Of a stretch of 64,000 nt of DNA, positions 47,627 to 57,414 are shown in pieces. Every line of letters starts with the position of its first letter. Position 1 is the stretch's first letter. A model generated the notes under the pieces. It ran no database searches and was not told the origin of the DNA. It saw only the letters and a program-made list of their open reading frames with translations. The position numbers were made by a program, and so were the translations under genes. The DNA is from Parerythrobacter_A sp963838735 (GTDB lineage Bacteria > Pseudomonadota > Alphaproteobacteria > Sphingomonadales > Sphingomonadaceae), in the NCBI GenBank assembly GCA_963838735.1, contig CAWISG010000003.1, positions 434,001-498,000 on the forward strand, in the 5' to 3' direction.

Positions 47627-48712
47627 TCAGTACGTCTCCACCAGAACATCGGTGTGCAATTCGGACGGATCGGGTTCGGGAGAGCTTTCGGCGAAGTCCG
47701 CCGCCTCCGCCACGATCTTGCGGATGTCCTTGTCGATGGCCTTCAGCTCGTCCTCGCCCATGCCCCCTTCCATCAACAGTTTTTTCATCCCCTCGATCGG
47801 GTCGTTATGGTCGCGCTGCTCCTGCACTTCCTCGCGCGTGCGATATTTGGCCGGATCAGACATCGAATGGCCGCGATAGCGGTAGGTGTTGCATTCGATC
47901 AGCACCGGACCGTTACCCTCGCGCACATGCTTGAACGCGATTTCCGCCGCGCTGCGGACTTCCAGCACATCCATCCCGTTCACATCCATGCCCGGAATGC
48001 GGAAGGCGGTGCCGCGCCGGTGGAACTCGGTCTCGGCCGAACTGCGGGTAACTGCGGTACCCATTGCGTAACCGTTGTTCTCGATCACGAACACGATGGG
48101 CAGGTTCCACAGCGCCGCCATGTTGAACGTTTCGTACACCTGTCCCTGGTTCGCCGCCCCGTCGCCGAAATACGCGAGGCACAACCCGCCATCGTCATTG
48201 TACTGATGCGCCAGCGCCAGCCCGCCACCCAGCGACACCTGCGCGCCGACGATGCCGTGGCCGCCATAGAATTTGTGCTCGGTGCTGAACATGTGCATCG
48301 AGCCGCCCTTCCCCTTGGATATGCCCGCCTGTCGACCTGTCAGCTCAGCCATGATGACCTTGGGGTCGATGCCGTAGGCCAGCATGTGCCCGTGGTCGCG
48401 ATAGCCGGTAATGACGCTGTCCAGTCCCTCGCTCAGCGCCGATTGCAGGCCGACCGCCACCGCTTCCTGACCAATGTAGAGGTGGCAGAATCCGCCAATC
48501 AGCCCAAGGCCGTAGAGCTGGCCGGCCTTTTCCTCGAACCGGCGGATCAGGAGCATTTGCTTATAGAACTCGAGCATTTGCTCCGGGTCGGCGTCGTATG
48601 TCTTCGCCGCCTCATGCGCATCCTGAAGGCTGTGCAGCGCGAAATCGTCGGGTGTCGCGGCGGGTTTGGGGTTGGCTGCTTTTTTCGCTTTGCTGGCAGG
48701 CTGTTTGGCCAA
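47627..48712 (-). CDS. pdhA: Pyruvate dehydrogenase E1 alpha subunit
   Basis: The thiamine-diphosphate-binding alpha chain of pyruvate dehydrogenase. The N-terminal Lys/Ala stretch leads into EFYKQMLLIRRFEEKAGQLYG. The thiamine-binding motif is GDGAANQGQVYETFNMAALW, followed by VIENNGYAMGTAV and the phosphorylation-loop region TYRYRGHSMSDPAKYRTREEV. It has 361 residues, a normal length. It forms an operon with pdhB; ftsB lies 125 nt upstream on the same strand. Confidence 0.97.
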   Translation of the reverse strand: MAKQPASKAKKAANPKPAATPDDFALHSLQDAHEAAKTYDADPEQMLEFYKQMLLIRRFEEKAGQLYGLGLIGGFCHLYIGQEAVAVGLQSALSEGLDSVITGYRDHGHMLAYGIDPKVIMAELTGRQAGISKGKGGSMHMFSTEHKFYGGHGIVGAQVSLGGGLALAHQYNDDGGLCLAYFGDGAANQGQVYETFNMAALWNLPIVFVIENNGYAMGTAVTRSSAETEFHRRGTAFRIPGMDVNGMDVLEVRSAAEIAFKHVREGNGPVLIECNTYRYRGHSMSDPAKYRTREEVQEQRDHNDPIEGMKKLLMEGGMGEDELKAIDKDIRKIVAEAADFAESSPEPDPSELHTDVLVETY

Positions 48713-48837
48713 AGGGCAAATCCTCGTAATATGCCGACGCGTTCAGATGCGCGGCGTTATCGAATGAGGGGACTGTGGCGCAGATGCAGGCCGCGCGCAA
48801 CGGGGGGCGGCGTGTGCATACAAAATCGCAAAAGGCT

Positions 48838-49194
48838 TTAGCGCGGTTGCCGAGCTTGGGGCGTTTCGGACGGAAGCGTCAGGATCATCTCGTCGGGATG
48901 CACCATGTTCTGGTTGCGCCGCAGCAGTTCCACAACGAAATCCGGATCGGCCCCGCGCGGATCGAGCAGGTCGACCTGGTTTTGCAATTCGTCACGCTCA
49001 ACGGTCAGCGCGGCAATACGCATCCGGTGCCGGTCGAGCAGCTCCGTCTTCTCGCCCCACGCCAGCAGGCCGCCCGGCCCTGCAATCGCCAGTCCCGCGA
49101 ACAGCAACAGCAGCGCCAGCGCAGCCCAGTCGGTTGCACGTTCGCGCTGCGAAGCGATACGGTATTGGGACCGTGTCTGTGCGGGTGAAGTCAT
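48838..49194 (-). CDS. ftsB: FtsB/DivIC-family septum formation initiator
   Basis: A small bitopic division protein of 118 residues. It has a short cytoplasmic N terminus, one transmembrane helix (DWAALALLLLFAGLAIAGP) followed by GGLLAWG, then a coiled coil (ELLDRHRMRIAALTVERDEL). The C-terminal segment DFVVELLRRNQNMVHPDEMIL is typical of the family. ATG 49194 was chosen; 12 residues upstream in frame look non-coding. The neighbourhood ftsB-pdhA-pdhB is common in alphaproteobacteria. Confidence 0.9.
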   Translation of the reverse strand: MTSPAQTRSQYRIASQRERATDWAALALLLLFAGLAIAGPGGLLAWGEKTELLDRHRMRIAALTVERDELQNQVDLLDPRGADPDFVVELLRRNQNMVHPDEMILTLPSETPQARQPR

Positions 49195-49285
49195 AGCCGC
49201 ACTAGAATCACAAACGATTCCAGCAGGCAAGCGGTAAGTGTTGCGGAACGATAAAAAGATTCGCGTGCGCGATGAACCGACACGA

Positions 49286-49299
49286 CGTCAGCGCTGACG
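49286..49299. promoter_or_regulatory. 14-bp perfect palindrome upstream of hppD
   Basis: CGTCAGCGCTGACG is a perfect palindrome in the ftsB/hppD divergent region, 75 nt before the hppD ATG. A second inverted repeat, TTGTA-GT-TACAA, lies at 49320-49331. Either is a candidate operator for the tyrosine-catabolic gene. No regulator gene is adjacent. Confidence 0.4.
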
Positions 49300-49373
49300 C
49301 GGGTTGCACGGACGCTGCATTGTAGTTACAAACGAAACCAATTTCGCACACCCCTATTCGCATGGAGCCGCGT

Positions 49374-50522
49374 ATGACCGATCTGTTCGACAATCCCATT
49401 GGCCTGAACGGTTTTGAATTCGTCGAATTCTGTGCACCGGAAAAGGGACAGCTGGAACCGGTGTTCGAAGCAATGGGCTTCACCCATGTCGCCAGCCATC
49501 GCAGCAAGGATGTGCAGCTTTGGCGCCAGGGCGGCATCAACCTGCTTGCCAATTACGAACCGCGCAGCGCCGCATGGTATTTCGCGCGCGAACATGGGCC
49601 GAGCGCCTGCGGCATGGCATTCCGCGTGCGGGATGCGGCCAGAGCGTATGACGAATTGCTGGATCGCGGTGCGGAGCCGGTCGAGGTGCAGACCGGCCCG
49701 ATGGAACTGCGCATTCCCGCCATACGCGGCATTGGCGGCGCGATCCTGTATCTTGTGGACCGTTACAATACGACCGAAGTCGCGGCGAATGCCGATGATG
49801 CACTCAGCATCTATGATATCGACTTCGAATTTCTGGCCGGCGTCGAAAAACACCCCGAAGGCGCAGGCTTCCTGCGGATCGACCATCTGACGCACAACGT
49901 CTATACCGGACGCATGGCCTATTGGGCTGACTACTATGAAAAGCTTTTCAATTTCCGCGAGATACGTTTTTTCGACATCAAGGGTGAATATACCGGCCTG
50001 ACCTCCAAGGCGCTGACCGCGCCCGACGGCAAGATCAAGATCCCGCTCAACGAGGAAGGCGAAGGCGGCAAGGGACAGATCGAGGAGTTCCTGCGCGCCT
50101 TCAATGGCGAGGGCATTCAGCACATTGCGCTGATCTGCGACGACCTGGTCGCCGCTTGGGACCGGCTCAAGGATTACGGCGTGCCCTTCATGACCGCGCC
50201 GCCCGAAACCTATTACCACATGCTGGACGAACGCCTGCCCGGCCACGGCGAGGCGGCTGGCGAATTGCAGGCGCGCGGCATTTTGCTGGATGGTACGATC
50301 GAGGATGGCCGACCACGCCTGCTGCTACAGATCTTTGCAGAGCCGCAGGTTGGACCGGTGTTCTTCGAATTCATTCAGCGCAAGGGCGACGATGGCTTTG
50401 GCGAAGGCAACTTCAAGGCACTGTTCGAAAGCATCGAACGCGACCAGGTCGCGCGCGGCGTGCTGAGCGTGGAAGAAAAGGTCGAGGAAATTGAGGAAGT
50501 CGCGCCGGTCCCGGTGGACTGA
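49374..50522 (+). CDS. hppD: 4-hydroxyphenylpyruvate dioxygenase
   Basis: Converts 4-hydroxyphenylpyruvate to homogentisate in tyrosine breakdown, with non-heme iron. It has two VOC modules. The iron ligands are visible as His in RIDHLTHNVYTG, His in GIQHIALICDD and Glu in FFEFIQRKGDDGFGEGNF. The C-terminal LFESIERDQVARGVL is typical. I chose ATG 49374 (MTDLFDNPIGL); ATG 49362 adds four residues. It has 382 residues. The next gene, another VOC protein, follows after 33 nt. Confidence 0.95.
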   Translation: MTDLFDNPIGLNGFEFVEFCAPEKGQLEPVFEAMGFTHVASHRSKDVQLWRQGGINLLANYEPRSAAWYFAREHGPSACGMAFRVRDAARAYDELLDRGAEPVEVQTGPMELRIPAIRGIGGAILYLVDRYNTTEVAANADDALSIYDIDFEFLAGVEKHPEGAGFLRIDHLTHNVYTGRMAYWADYYEKLFNFREIRFFDIKGEYTGLTSKALTAPDGKIKIPLNEEGEGGKGQIEEFLRAFNGEGIQHIALICDDLVAAWDRLKDYGVPFMTAPPETYYHMLDERLPGHGEAAGELQARGILLDGTIEDGRPRLLLQIFAEPQVGPVFFEFIQRKGDDGFGEGNFKALFESIERDQVARGVLSVEEKVEEIEEVAPVPVD

Positions 50523-50555
50523 TGGTGACGATTATCCAGCCAGTACAGGTGCGCT

Positions 50556-51134
50556 ATGACTGAACCCCGCCATACCCGCGAACACCCTATCTCGCTCGGC
50601 GGCGTCCATCATGTCGCCTATCGTTGCAAAGACGCCCGCGAAACGGTGGAATGGTACGACCGTGTGCTGGGTATGGAATATACCAGCGCCTTCAGCGAGG
50701 ACCACGTCCCTTCGACCGGCGAATACGATCCCTACATGCATGTCTTTCTGGATGCGGGAAACAACAACGTGCTCGCCTTTTTCGAACTGCCGAAGCAGGC
50801 GGATATGGGGCGTGACGAAAACACGCCTGCCTGGGTCCAGCACCTCGCCTTCCGCGTGGCCGACGAGGACGCATTGCTGGCGGCCAAGGCCCATGTCGAG
50901 GCGCAGGGTATCGACGTGCTGGGTCCGACACATCACGGCATCTTCAAGTCGATCTATTTCTTCGACCCCAATGGGCACCGCGTGGAGCTGGCCGCCGATA
51001 TCGGCACGGACGAACACTATGCCGAGCTGAAAAAGGTGGCGATGCCGATGCTGGAGGAATGGAGCGAGACCAAGACCGCGCCGCGCCATGCCGATTGGCT
51101 CCATGCGATTGCGCGCGAGGAACATTCTGCCTAG
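50556..51134 (+). CDS. VOC-family (glyoxalase/dioxygenase fold) protein
   Basis: A 192-residue protein with two beta-alpha-beta-beta-beta modules. Module 1 is GVHHVAYRCKDARETVEWYDRVLGMEY to NNVLAFFELP; module 2 is WVQHLAFRVADEDALLAA to GIFKSIYFFDPNGHRVELA. The likely metal ligands are His (HHVAY), Glu (FFELP), His (QHLAF) and Glu (HRVELA). It belongs to the VOC superfamily of isomerases and ring-cleaving dioxygenases. The substrate is unknown; linkage to hppD suggests aromatic catabolism. Confidence 0.82.
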   Translation: MTEPRHTREHPISLGGVHHVAYRCKDARETVEWYDRVLGMEYTSAFSEDHVPSTGEYDPYMHVFLDAGNNNVLAFFELPKQADMGRDENTPAWVQHLAFRVADEDALLAAKAHVEAQGIDVLGPTHHGIFKSIYFFDPNGHRVELAADIGTDEHYAELKKVAMPMLEEWSETKTAPRHADWLHAIAREEHSA

Positions 51135-51174
51135 GCGTTCGCCGAACAGACCGCCCGCCGACGCAGGATAAACC

Positions 51175-52110
51175 ATGCAAGCCGAAGATACAGTTGAGAT
51201 GACCGAAGCGGGGCGGGTCGCCGACCCGACCGCCAACCCTATCGCCACCGTACAGAACCAGGTTGCCGAAATGGCGGACCAGTTCGTGCGCACCCTGCCC
51301 AGCCTCGCCATCGGCGTGGTCATCCTGATCGTGACGTGGATCGTCGCCAAATTCGCCGTGCGTATTGCCGACCGCATTACCGGGCACACTGAAATACGGC
51401 CCAGCCTGAAACAGCTGATCGATACGGTGGTAAAGCTGGCGATCTGGCTGGTCGGACTGATGATTGCCGCCATCGTCATGATGCCTGGCCTTACGCCCGC
51501 CAGCCTGTTCGCGGGCCTTGGCATCGGCGCGGTCGCCATCGGCTTTGCTTTCCAGGATATCTTCGAGAACTTCCTTGCCGGTATCCTCATCATGATCCGC
51601 GAGAAGATGCGGATCGGCGATGTGATCGAATGCGAGGGCATTCTTGGCAAGGTGGAACACATTACCCTGCGCGAAACGCATGTCCGATCGCTGTCCAACG
51701 AGCTGACCGTGGTGCCCAACTCGGTATTGTTCAAGAACCCGGTCAAGATCCTGACCGACGAGCCAAAACGCAGGCATCAGGTGGTGGCAGGCGTCTCCTA
51801 TGACACCGACCTCGACCATGCTGCCGATGTCATCCGCTCCGCGCTGGAAAAGCTGGACGGTATCGACCAGGAGAAGGGCGTGGAAATCTACGCGCAGGAA
51901 TTCAATTCGAGTTCGGTCGATTTTCTTGTCCGCTGGTGGGCCGGGGCACAGCCGAAAGAGGGCTGGCAAAGCACCGACCTCGTGGTTCGCACGATCAAAC
52001 GCGCGCTGGACGATGCCGGGATCGAAATACCGTTCCCCTACATCACGCACACCTTCAAGGAACGCGTGCCCATGGGGAGCGAGCCGGTGGAAGCGGTCAC
52101 GTCGGAATGA
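51175..52110 (+). CDS. mscS: Small-conductance mechanosensitive channel (MscS family)
   Basis: An inner-membrane channel that opens on hypo-osmotic shock. It has three hydrophobic helices (LAIGVVILIVTWIVAKFAV, VVKLAIWLVGLMIAAIVMM and the pore-lining FAGLGIGAVAIGFAFQDIFENFLAG). The beta domain with VIECEGILGKVEHITLRETHVRS and NELTVVPNSVLFKNPVKI follows. The 311 residues match minimal MscS. It lies 40 nt after the VOC gene on the same strand. Confidence 0.92.
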   Translation: MQAEDTVEMTEAGRVADPTANPIATVQNQVAEMADQFVRTLPSLAIGVVILIVTWIVAKFAVRIADRITGHTEIRPSLKQLIDTVVKLAIWLVGLMIAAIVMMPGLTPASLFAGLGIGAVAIGFAFQDIFENFLAGILIMIREKMRIGDVIECEGILGKVEHITLRETHVRSLSNELTVVPNSVLFKNPVKILTDEPKRRHQVVAGVSYDTDLDHAADVIRSALEKLDGIDQEKGVEIYAQEFNSSSVDFLVRWWAGAQPKEGWQSTDLVVRTIKRALDDAGIEIPFPYITHTFKERVPMGSEPVEAVTSE

Positions 52111-52140
52111 CGATGCACGGGCGTTGCGGAACGCCGTCAC

Positions 52141-53340
52141 ATGGCCGATAACCTTACCCGGCGACAGGAATATGCCCTGGCTATCATCACCGGCATTACG
52201 GTGGCCAACGCCTATTACATTCATCCCATCATCTCTGAGGTGGGGCGCGATTTCGATGTCGGCCCGGCGACAATCGGCCTGGTGCCCGCGCTGAACCAGC
52301 TTGCGCTGGCGCTGGGTATCCTGCTGTTACTGCCGCTGGGCGACCGGTTTGCGAACCGGACGCTGTGCATCGTGTTTGCCACGGCGCAGACGGTGGCACT
52401 GTCCGCAATGCTGCTGGCGCCGGATTTCGCATTGTTCCTCGTCGCCTCGACCGTGCTGGGGTTCTTTACCATCGCGCCCTATATCCTGCCCGCTTACGCT
52501 TCGCGCCGTGTCGCGCCGGAGCGGATCGGGCATGTCACCGGCATTCTGACCGCAGGCATCATCTTTGGCATTCTGTTCGCCCGCACCGGCGCGGGCGTGA
52601 TTACCGAGCTGTTCGGCTGGCGCACGGTATACGGCGTGGCGGTGGGCGCGATGATCGTAGTGACCGCCACCCTGCCCTTTACGATGGAACCGCGCAGCGC
52701 CTCCGCCAAGACGCGCGAGAGCGGCAGCTATTTCGCGCTCATTTCCTCCATTGTTACATTGCTGCGGCAATATCCGCAGGTCGTGCTGTCGGGTGTAATC
52801 CAGGCCTTCAATTTCGGCATTTTCCTGTCGGTCTGGCTGGGCCTCGCACTGCATCTTACCGGCCCGGCAATGGGCTATGGCGTCGATAGCGTAGGGTATC
52901 TTGCCGCGTTCTCCGCCGTAAGTATCTACGCCACACCGCGTCTTGGCCGCTGGGCCGACCGCATTGGCGCACCTCGCGCCAGAGTGCGGATCGCGCTGGT
53001 CCAGTTGGCGGCGGTCGCTTTGCTCTGGCCGTTCGGGAGCAGTCTGCTCCTGCTGTTGATACCGATCATCGTGATGAACGCCGTTGGCCCTGCCATCGAT
53101 GTTGCCGGACGCATGACCTTCCTTGGCCTCGACCCCGATATCCGCACCCGCCTGATGACCGCCTTCATTGTCATCATGTTCATCGGCGGCGGCGTGGCAA
53201 GCTGGGCCGGCACGGCGGTTTACGAGGCGGCGGGATGGGGCGGCAATGCTGTATTGGCACTGGCAATGTCGGGCGTGGTGGTCGGCCTCAGCGTGCTGGC
53301 GGCGCGCCGCGAAACGAGTGGTGCGCCCGACAGGATTTGA
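52141..53340 (+). CDS. Major facilitator superfamily transporter
   Basis: A 399-residue permease with twelve hydrophobic segments. The MFS loop between helices 2 and 3 is GDRFANRTLC, and LGRWADRIGAPRARVR marks the second half. It is probably a drug-proton or metabolite exporter. The substrate cannot be read. Its last seven codons and stop lie within the antisense strand of tRNA-Arg. The 30-nt gap after mscS holds a small GGCGTT/AACGCC hairpin (52120-52135). Confidence 0.86.
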   Translation: MADNLTRRQEYALAIITGITVANAYYIHPIISEVGRDFDVGPATIGLVPALNQLALALGILLLLPLGDRFANRTLCIVFATAQTVALSAMLLAPDFALFLVASTVLGFFTIAPYILPAYASRRVAPERIGHVTGILTAGIIFGILFARTGAGVITELFGWRTVYGVAVGAMIVVTATLPFTMEPRSASAKTRESGSYFALISSIVTLLRQYPQVVLSGVIQAFNFGIFLSVWLGLALHLTGPAMGYGVDSVGYLAAFSAVSIYATPRLGRWADRIGAPRARVRIALVQLAAVALLWPFGSSLLLLLIPIIVMNAVGPAIDVAGRMTFLGLDPDIRTRLMTAFIVIMFIGGGVASWAGTAVYEAAGWGGNAVLALAMSGVVVGLSVLAARRETSGAPDRI

Positions 53341-53395
53341 ACCTGTGGCCCCCAGATTAGGAATCTGGTGCTCTATCCAACTGAGCTACGGGCGC
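53319..53395 (-). tRNA. tRNA-Arg (anticodon CCT)
   Basis: On the minus strand the acceptor GCGCCCG (53389-53395) pairs with CGGGCGC, followed by discriminator A and an encoded CCA (53319-53321). The D-loop GTAGCTCAGTTGGATAGAGC, anticodon stem with CCT in ATTCCTAATC, and T-arm GGTTCAAATCC are all present. It is 77 nt long. Its 3' end overlaps the MFS gene by 22 nt on the opposite strand. Confidence 0.96.
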
Positions 53396-53433
53396 CCGCC
53401 GCGTTCTTTACGGATGCGAGAGAGTGTGCGCAA

Positions 53434-53907
53434 TCAGTTGAGTTCGTCAGGGTCGGCGACCGGAAACGGTAACGGTGCGATTTCTATGCCCTCGTCGAGC
53501 AAACCCTTCGCTTCCTCGATGGTGGCCTTGCCGTGGATCGCTTCAAGCTCGGCGTCGCCATAATGCATTGCACGCGATTTTCTAGCGAAGCTCTCTCCGA
53601 CCCAGGTGCTGCTGGCCAGCGCCTTGGCCTGCGCTTTTGCCAGCGCGGTGATGGCCTTGCGCAGCTTGGGCGGAAGATCGTCTGCCATCACCTCGGTTTT
53701 CGGCGCGGTGTCCATCTGTTGCGGTGCCATCACTTCGCGGCCCTTCGCCGGCACAGCTGGGGCCATCGGTGCCTTGTCCACCACCGTCGAACCGCAGACC
53801 GGGCAGCCAACCAGTCCGCCGTCGCGCTGTTCGGTAAAGGCCATGCTGGATGCGAACCATCCTTCGAAGCGGTGGTCCGCTTCGCATCGCAGGTCGAAAA
53901 CGATCAT
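53434..53907 (-). CDS. DUF1178-family protein
   Basis: A 157-residue protein with the DUF1178 N terminus IVFDLRCEADHRFEGWFASSMAF and a zinc-ribbon-like GCPVCGST, with the earlier Cys in LRCEADH. The C terminus is conserved (VGESFARKSRAMHYGDAELEAIHGKAT, IAPLPFP). The function is unknown. It follows the nitrilase gene by 7 nt, an arrangement seen in many alphaproteobacteria with grxC, and may be part of a thiol- or metal-linked housekeeping unit. Confidence 0.88.
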   Translation of the reverse strand: MIVFDLRCEADHRFEGWFASSMAFTEQRDGGLVGCPVCGSTVVDKAPMAPAVPAKGREVMAPQQMDTAPKTEVMADDLPPKLRKAITALAKAQAKALASSTWVGESFARKSRAMHYGDAELEAIHGKATIEEAKGLLDEGIEIAPLPFPVADPDELN

Positions 53908-53914
53908 GGCGTCG

Positions 53915-54730
53915 TCAATCCGGGATGCGGCGGCGGTTGGCAAGGCTGGGCAATTGCGCGCGCACCGAGGCAATGCGTGCCGGGTCGATGTCGGCAAAGC
54001 CCAAACCGGGCGCATCCCCTCCCATATCGAGCACGACCTGTCCCCATGGATCGACCACCAGGCTGTGCCCGTATGTCTCGCGGCCGTCGTCGTGCCGACC
54101 GATTTGCGCGGCGGCGATGACATAGGCGCTGGCCTCAATGGCGCGGGCCCGTTGCAGGATGTGCCAGTGCGCTGCGCCGGTCGGCTTGGTGAAGGCAGCG
54201 GGTATTGCGATAACATCGCAGCTCTTGCGGCCAAGTGCCTCATATAATGCGGGAAAGCGGATATCGTAACAGATCGAAAGGCCGAGCTTTCCGACGGGCG
54301 AATGCGTCACGACCACGCTATCGCCCGCGCGATAGGCAGAGGATTCCTGCCACGTCTCGCCATTTTCCAGCGCAACATCGAACATGTGCATCTTGTCGTA
54401 TCGGGCAACGATAACGCCGTCGCTATCGACCACGATGCTGCGGTTGGCCCAGTCGCCATCGTCCCGCTTCACCGCAATCGAACCCAGCGCCACCCAGACA
54501 CCATGCCGCGCGGCAGCAGCGCACACCCGCGCCAGCACGAAATCGTCGGCTTCACGTGCAATCGCCTGCGCCGCCCGGCTGCGCGATCGGTCGAGAAGGT
54601 TGGACATTTCGGGCGTAAACAACATCGCCGCCTCGCCTTTCGCCGCCGCCTCCACCGCGCGCTCCAGCTCGGCAGCATTCGCAGCGGGGTCGATGCCGGT
54701 GGTCGTTTGCAGGACCGCGATGCGCGTCAT
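53915..54730 (-). CDS. Carbon-nitrogen hydrolase (nitrilase family, Nit1-like)
   Basis: A nitrilase-superfamily amidase of 271 residues. The catalytic Glu is in LFTPEMSNLL, the Lys in ARYDKMHMFDV, and the Cys in LGLSICYDIRFP. The C terminus has GHSLVVDPWGQVVLDMG. The Nit1-like branch has been linked to deaminated-glutathione repair, which fits its neighbour glutaredoxin; this function is inference. It starts directly after the grxC stop. Confidence 0.9.
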   Translation of the reverse strand: MTRIAVLQTTTGIDPAANAAELERAVEAAAKGEAAMLFTPEMSNLLDRSRSRAAQAIAREADDFVLARVCAAAARHGVWVALGSIAVKRDDGDWANRSIVVDSDGVIVARYDKMHMFDVALENGETWQESSAYRAGDSVVVTHSPVGKLGLSICYDIRFPALYEALGRKSCDVIAIPAAFTKPTGAAHWHILQRARAIEASAYVIAAAQIGRHDDGRETYGHSLVVDPWGQVVLDMGGDAPGLGFADIDPARIASVRAQLPSLANRRRIPD

Positions 54731-54994
54731 TCAGCCAGCCAGCATTGCGTCTAGCGTGCCGTCGCGCTCCAGTGCGGCGAGATCGTCAGACCCACCGACG
54801 TGGTTCTCGCCGATGAAGATCTGCGGAACGGTGCGCGCGCCGGGTGCGCGCTCCAGCATCCGTTCGCGGTCCGGCCCGCCCATCGTGATGTCATGCTCGG
54901 TATAGGCCGCGCCCTTGTCATCCAGCAGGCGTTTCGCGCGGGCGCAGTAGCCGCAGCCGAACTTGGTGTAGATGTCGATCTGTGGGGTGCTCAT
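54731..54994 (-). CDS. grxC: Glutaredoxin 3
   Basis: A small dithiol oxidoreductase of 87 residues. The active site CGYC is in IYTKFGCGYCARAKRLL, with cis-Pro TVPQIFI and the glutathione-binding GGSDDLAAL motif. ATG 54994 is the natural start; an open frame upstream (to 55129) overlaps the Hsp20 promoter region and is not supported. It is the first gene of grxC-nitrilase-DUF1178. Confidence 0.94.
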   Translation of the reverse strand: MSTPQIDIYTKFGCGYCARAKRLLDDKGAAYTEHDITMGGPDRERMLERAPGARTVPQIFIGENHVGGSDDLAALERDGTLDAMLAG

Positions 54995-55022
54995 CTCGGA
55001 TAATCCTCTTGTTTCGGTCGCG

Positions 55023-55050
55023 CTTGAAACCGGGACGACTGCGCCTATTT
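55023..55050 (+). promoter_or_regulatory. Sigma-32-type heat-shock promoter of the Hsp20 gene
   Basis: CTTGAAA (55023-55029) and CCTATTT (55044-55050) match the alphaproteobacterial heat-shock pattern CTTG, 17 nt, CYTATNT. The predicted transcript start near 55057 gives a leader of about 100 nt that contains the ROSE-like element. Confidence 0.65.
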
Positions 55051-55057
55051 CAATCGT

Positions 55058-55148
55058 GTTGGCAGACGCCCGTCGCGGGTTTGCCGACAGCCATTGCGGA
55101 TGCCGAACCATCGGGTCCGTTACTACCATGAATTGCTCAAAAGAGGAT
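55058..55148 (+). ncRNA. ROSE-like RNA thermometer in the Hsp20 leader
   Basis: The leader can fold into three hairpins. Hairpin 1 joins GGCA..CCCG to CGGG..TGCC (about 55061-55085). Hairpin 2 is CGGATG-CCGA-ACCA-TCGG-GTCCG (55097-55119). The third is UUGCUC (55133-55138), an AAAA loop, and GAGGAU (55143-55148), which holds the Shine-Dalgarno GAGGA 8 nt before the ATG. UGCU against AGGA with a central G opposite G is the signature of ROSE elements, which melt at heat-shock temperature to free the ribosome site. Confidence 0.75.
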
Positions 55149-55155
55149 TTGTTTT

Positions 55156-55635
55156 ATGTCTCGTTTTGATTTTACCCCTTATCGCCGTTCCACCGTCGGT
55201 TTCGATCGCCTGTTCGACGTGCTGGAAAACCAGGCCCGCGCCAGTTCCGGCGACAATTACCCCCCCTTCAATATCGAGCGTCGCGGCGATGATGAATATC
55301 GTATCACGCTGGCCGTTGCAGGCTTCAAACCCGACGATCTCGATTTGACCGCCCAGCAGAACCTGCTGACCGTGCATGGCAAGCGCCGCGACGAAGACGG
55401 CGGCGAAGCGGAAATGCTGCATGTCGGCATCGCCAATCGCGGGTTCGAGCGCCGGTTCGAGCTGGCCGATTATGTCCGGGTGGAAAATGCCGCGCTGGAA
55501 GACGGCCTGCTGGTCATCGATCTGCTGCGCGAAGTCCCCGATGCGATGAAGCCCAAGAAGATTGCTGTTAACGGCCAGGGTGGCTTGAAGGTCATCGAAG
55601 GCGACAAGCCTGCGGATGGAACCAACGCCGCCTGA
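55156..55635 (+). CDS. ibpA: Hsp20/IbpA-type small heat-shock protein
   Basis: An ATP-independent chaperone of 159 residues that binds unfolding proteins. The N terminus SRFDFTPYRRSTVGFDRLFDVLE is IbpA-type. The alpha-crystallin domain runs from PPFNIERRGDDEYRITLAVAG to LEDGLLVIDLLREVPDAMKPKKIAV, with the LTVHGKR strand. It is monocistronic, with a heat-shock promoter, a ROSE-type leader and a terminator. Confidence 0.95.
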   Translation: MSRFDFTPYRRSTVGFDRLFDVLENQARASSGDNYPPFNIERRGDDEYRITLAVAGFKPDDLDLTAQQNLLTVHGKRRDEDGGEAEMLHVGIANRGFERRFELADYVRVENAALEDGLLVIDLLREVPDAMKPKKIAVNGQGGLKVIEGDKPADGTNAA

Positions 55636-55663
55636 CGCCAACGCGTCTTGACGAATAACAAGG

Positions 55664-55690
55664 AAGGCCCGGTTCAGCGACCGGGCCTTT

Positions 55691-55692
<2 letters not shown>
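55664..55692 (+). terminator. Rho-independent terminator of the Hsp20 gene
   Basis: AAGGCCCGGT (55664-55673) and ACCGGGCCTT (55680-55689) form a perfect 10-bp stem with a 6-nt loop, followed by a T-run to 55692. It ends at the convergent pyrG stop, and may also serve pyrG weakly. Confidence 0.9.
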
Positions 55693-57325
<1,633 letters not shown>

Positions 57326-57414
57326 GGGAGGCGAGCCTTACGCACCGAAGGGGATTCGGCACAACCGGTTTCATGGTCGCCCGCGCGCTCGTCCCCCGTT
57401 TTGAGACGATGATG

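Noticed and set aside
46640..48841. A 733-residue plus-strand open frame
   Set aside because: It is antisense to pdhB and pdhA, which have full motif support; the His/Arg-rich translation has no protein-like pattern.
52120..52135. GGCGTT/AACGCC hairpin between mscS and the MFS gene
   Set aside because: The stem is only 6 bp and has no U-run, so it is not called a terminator.
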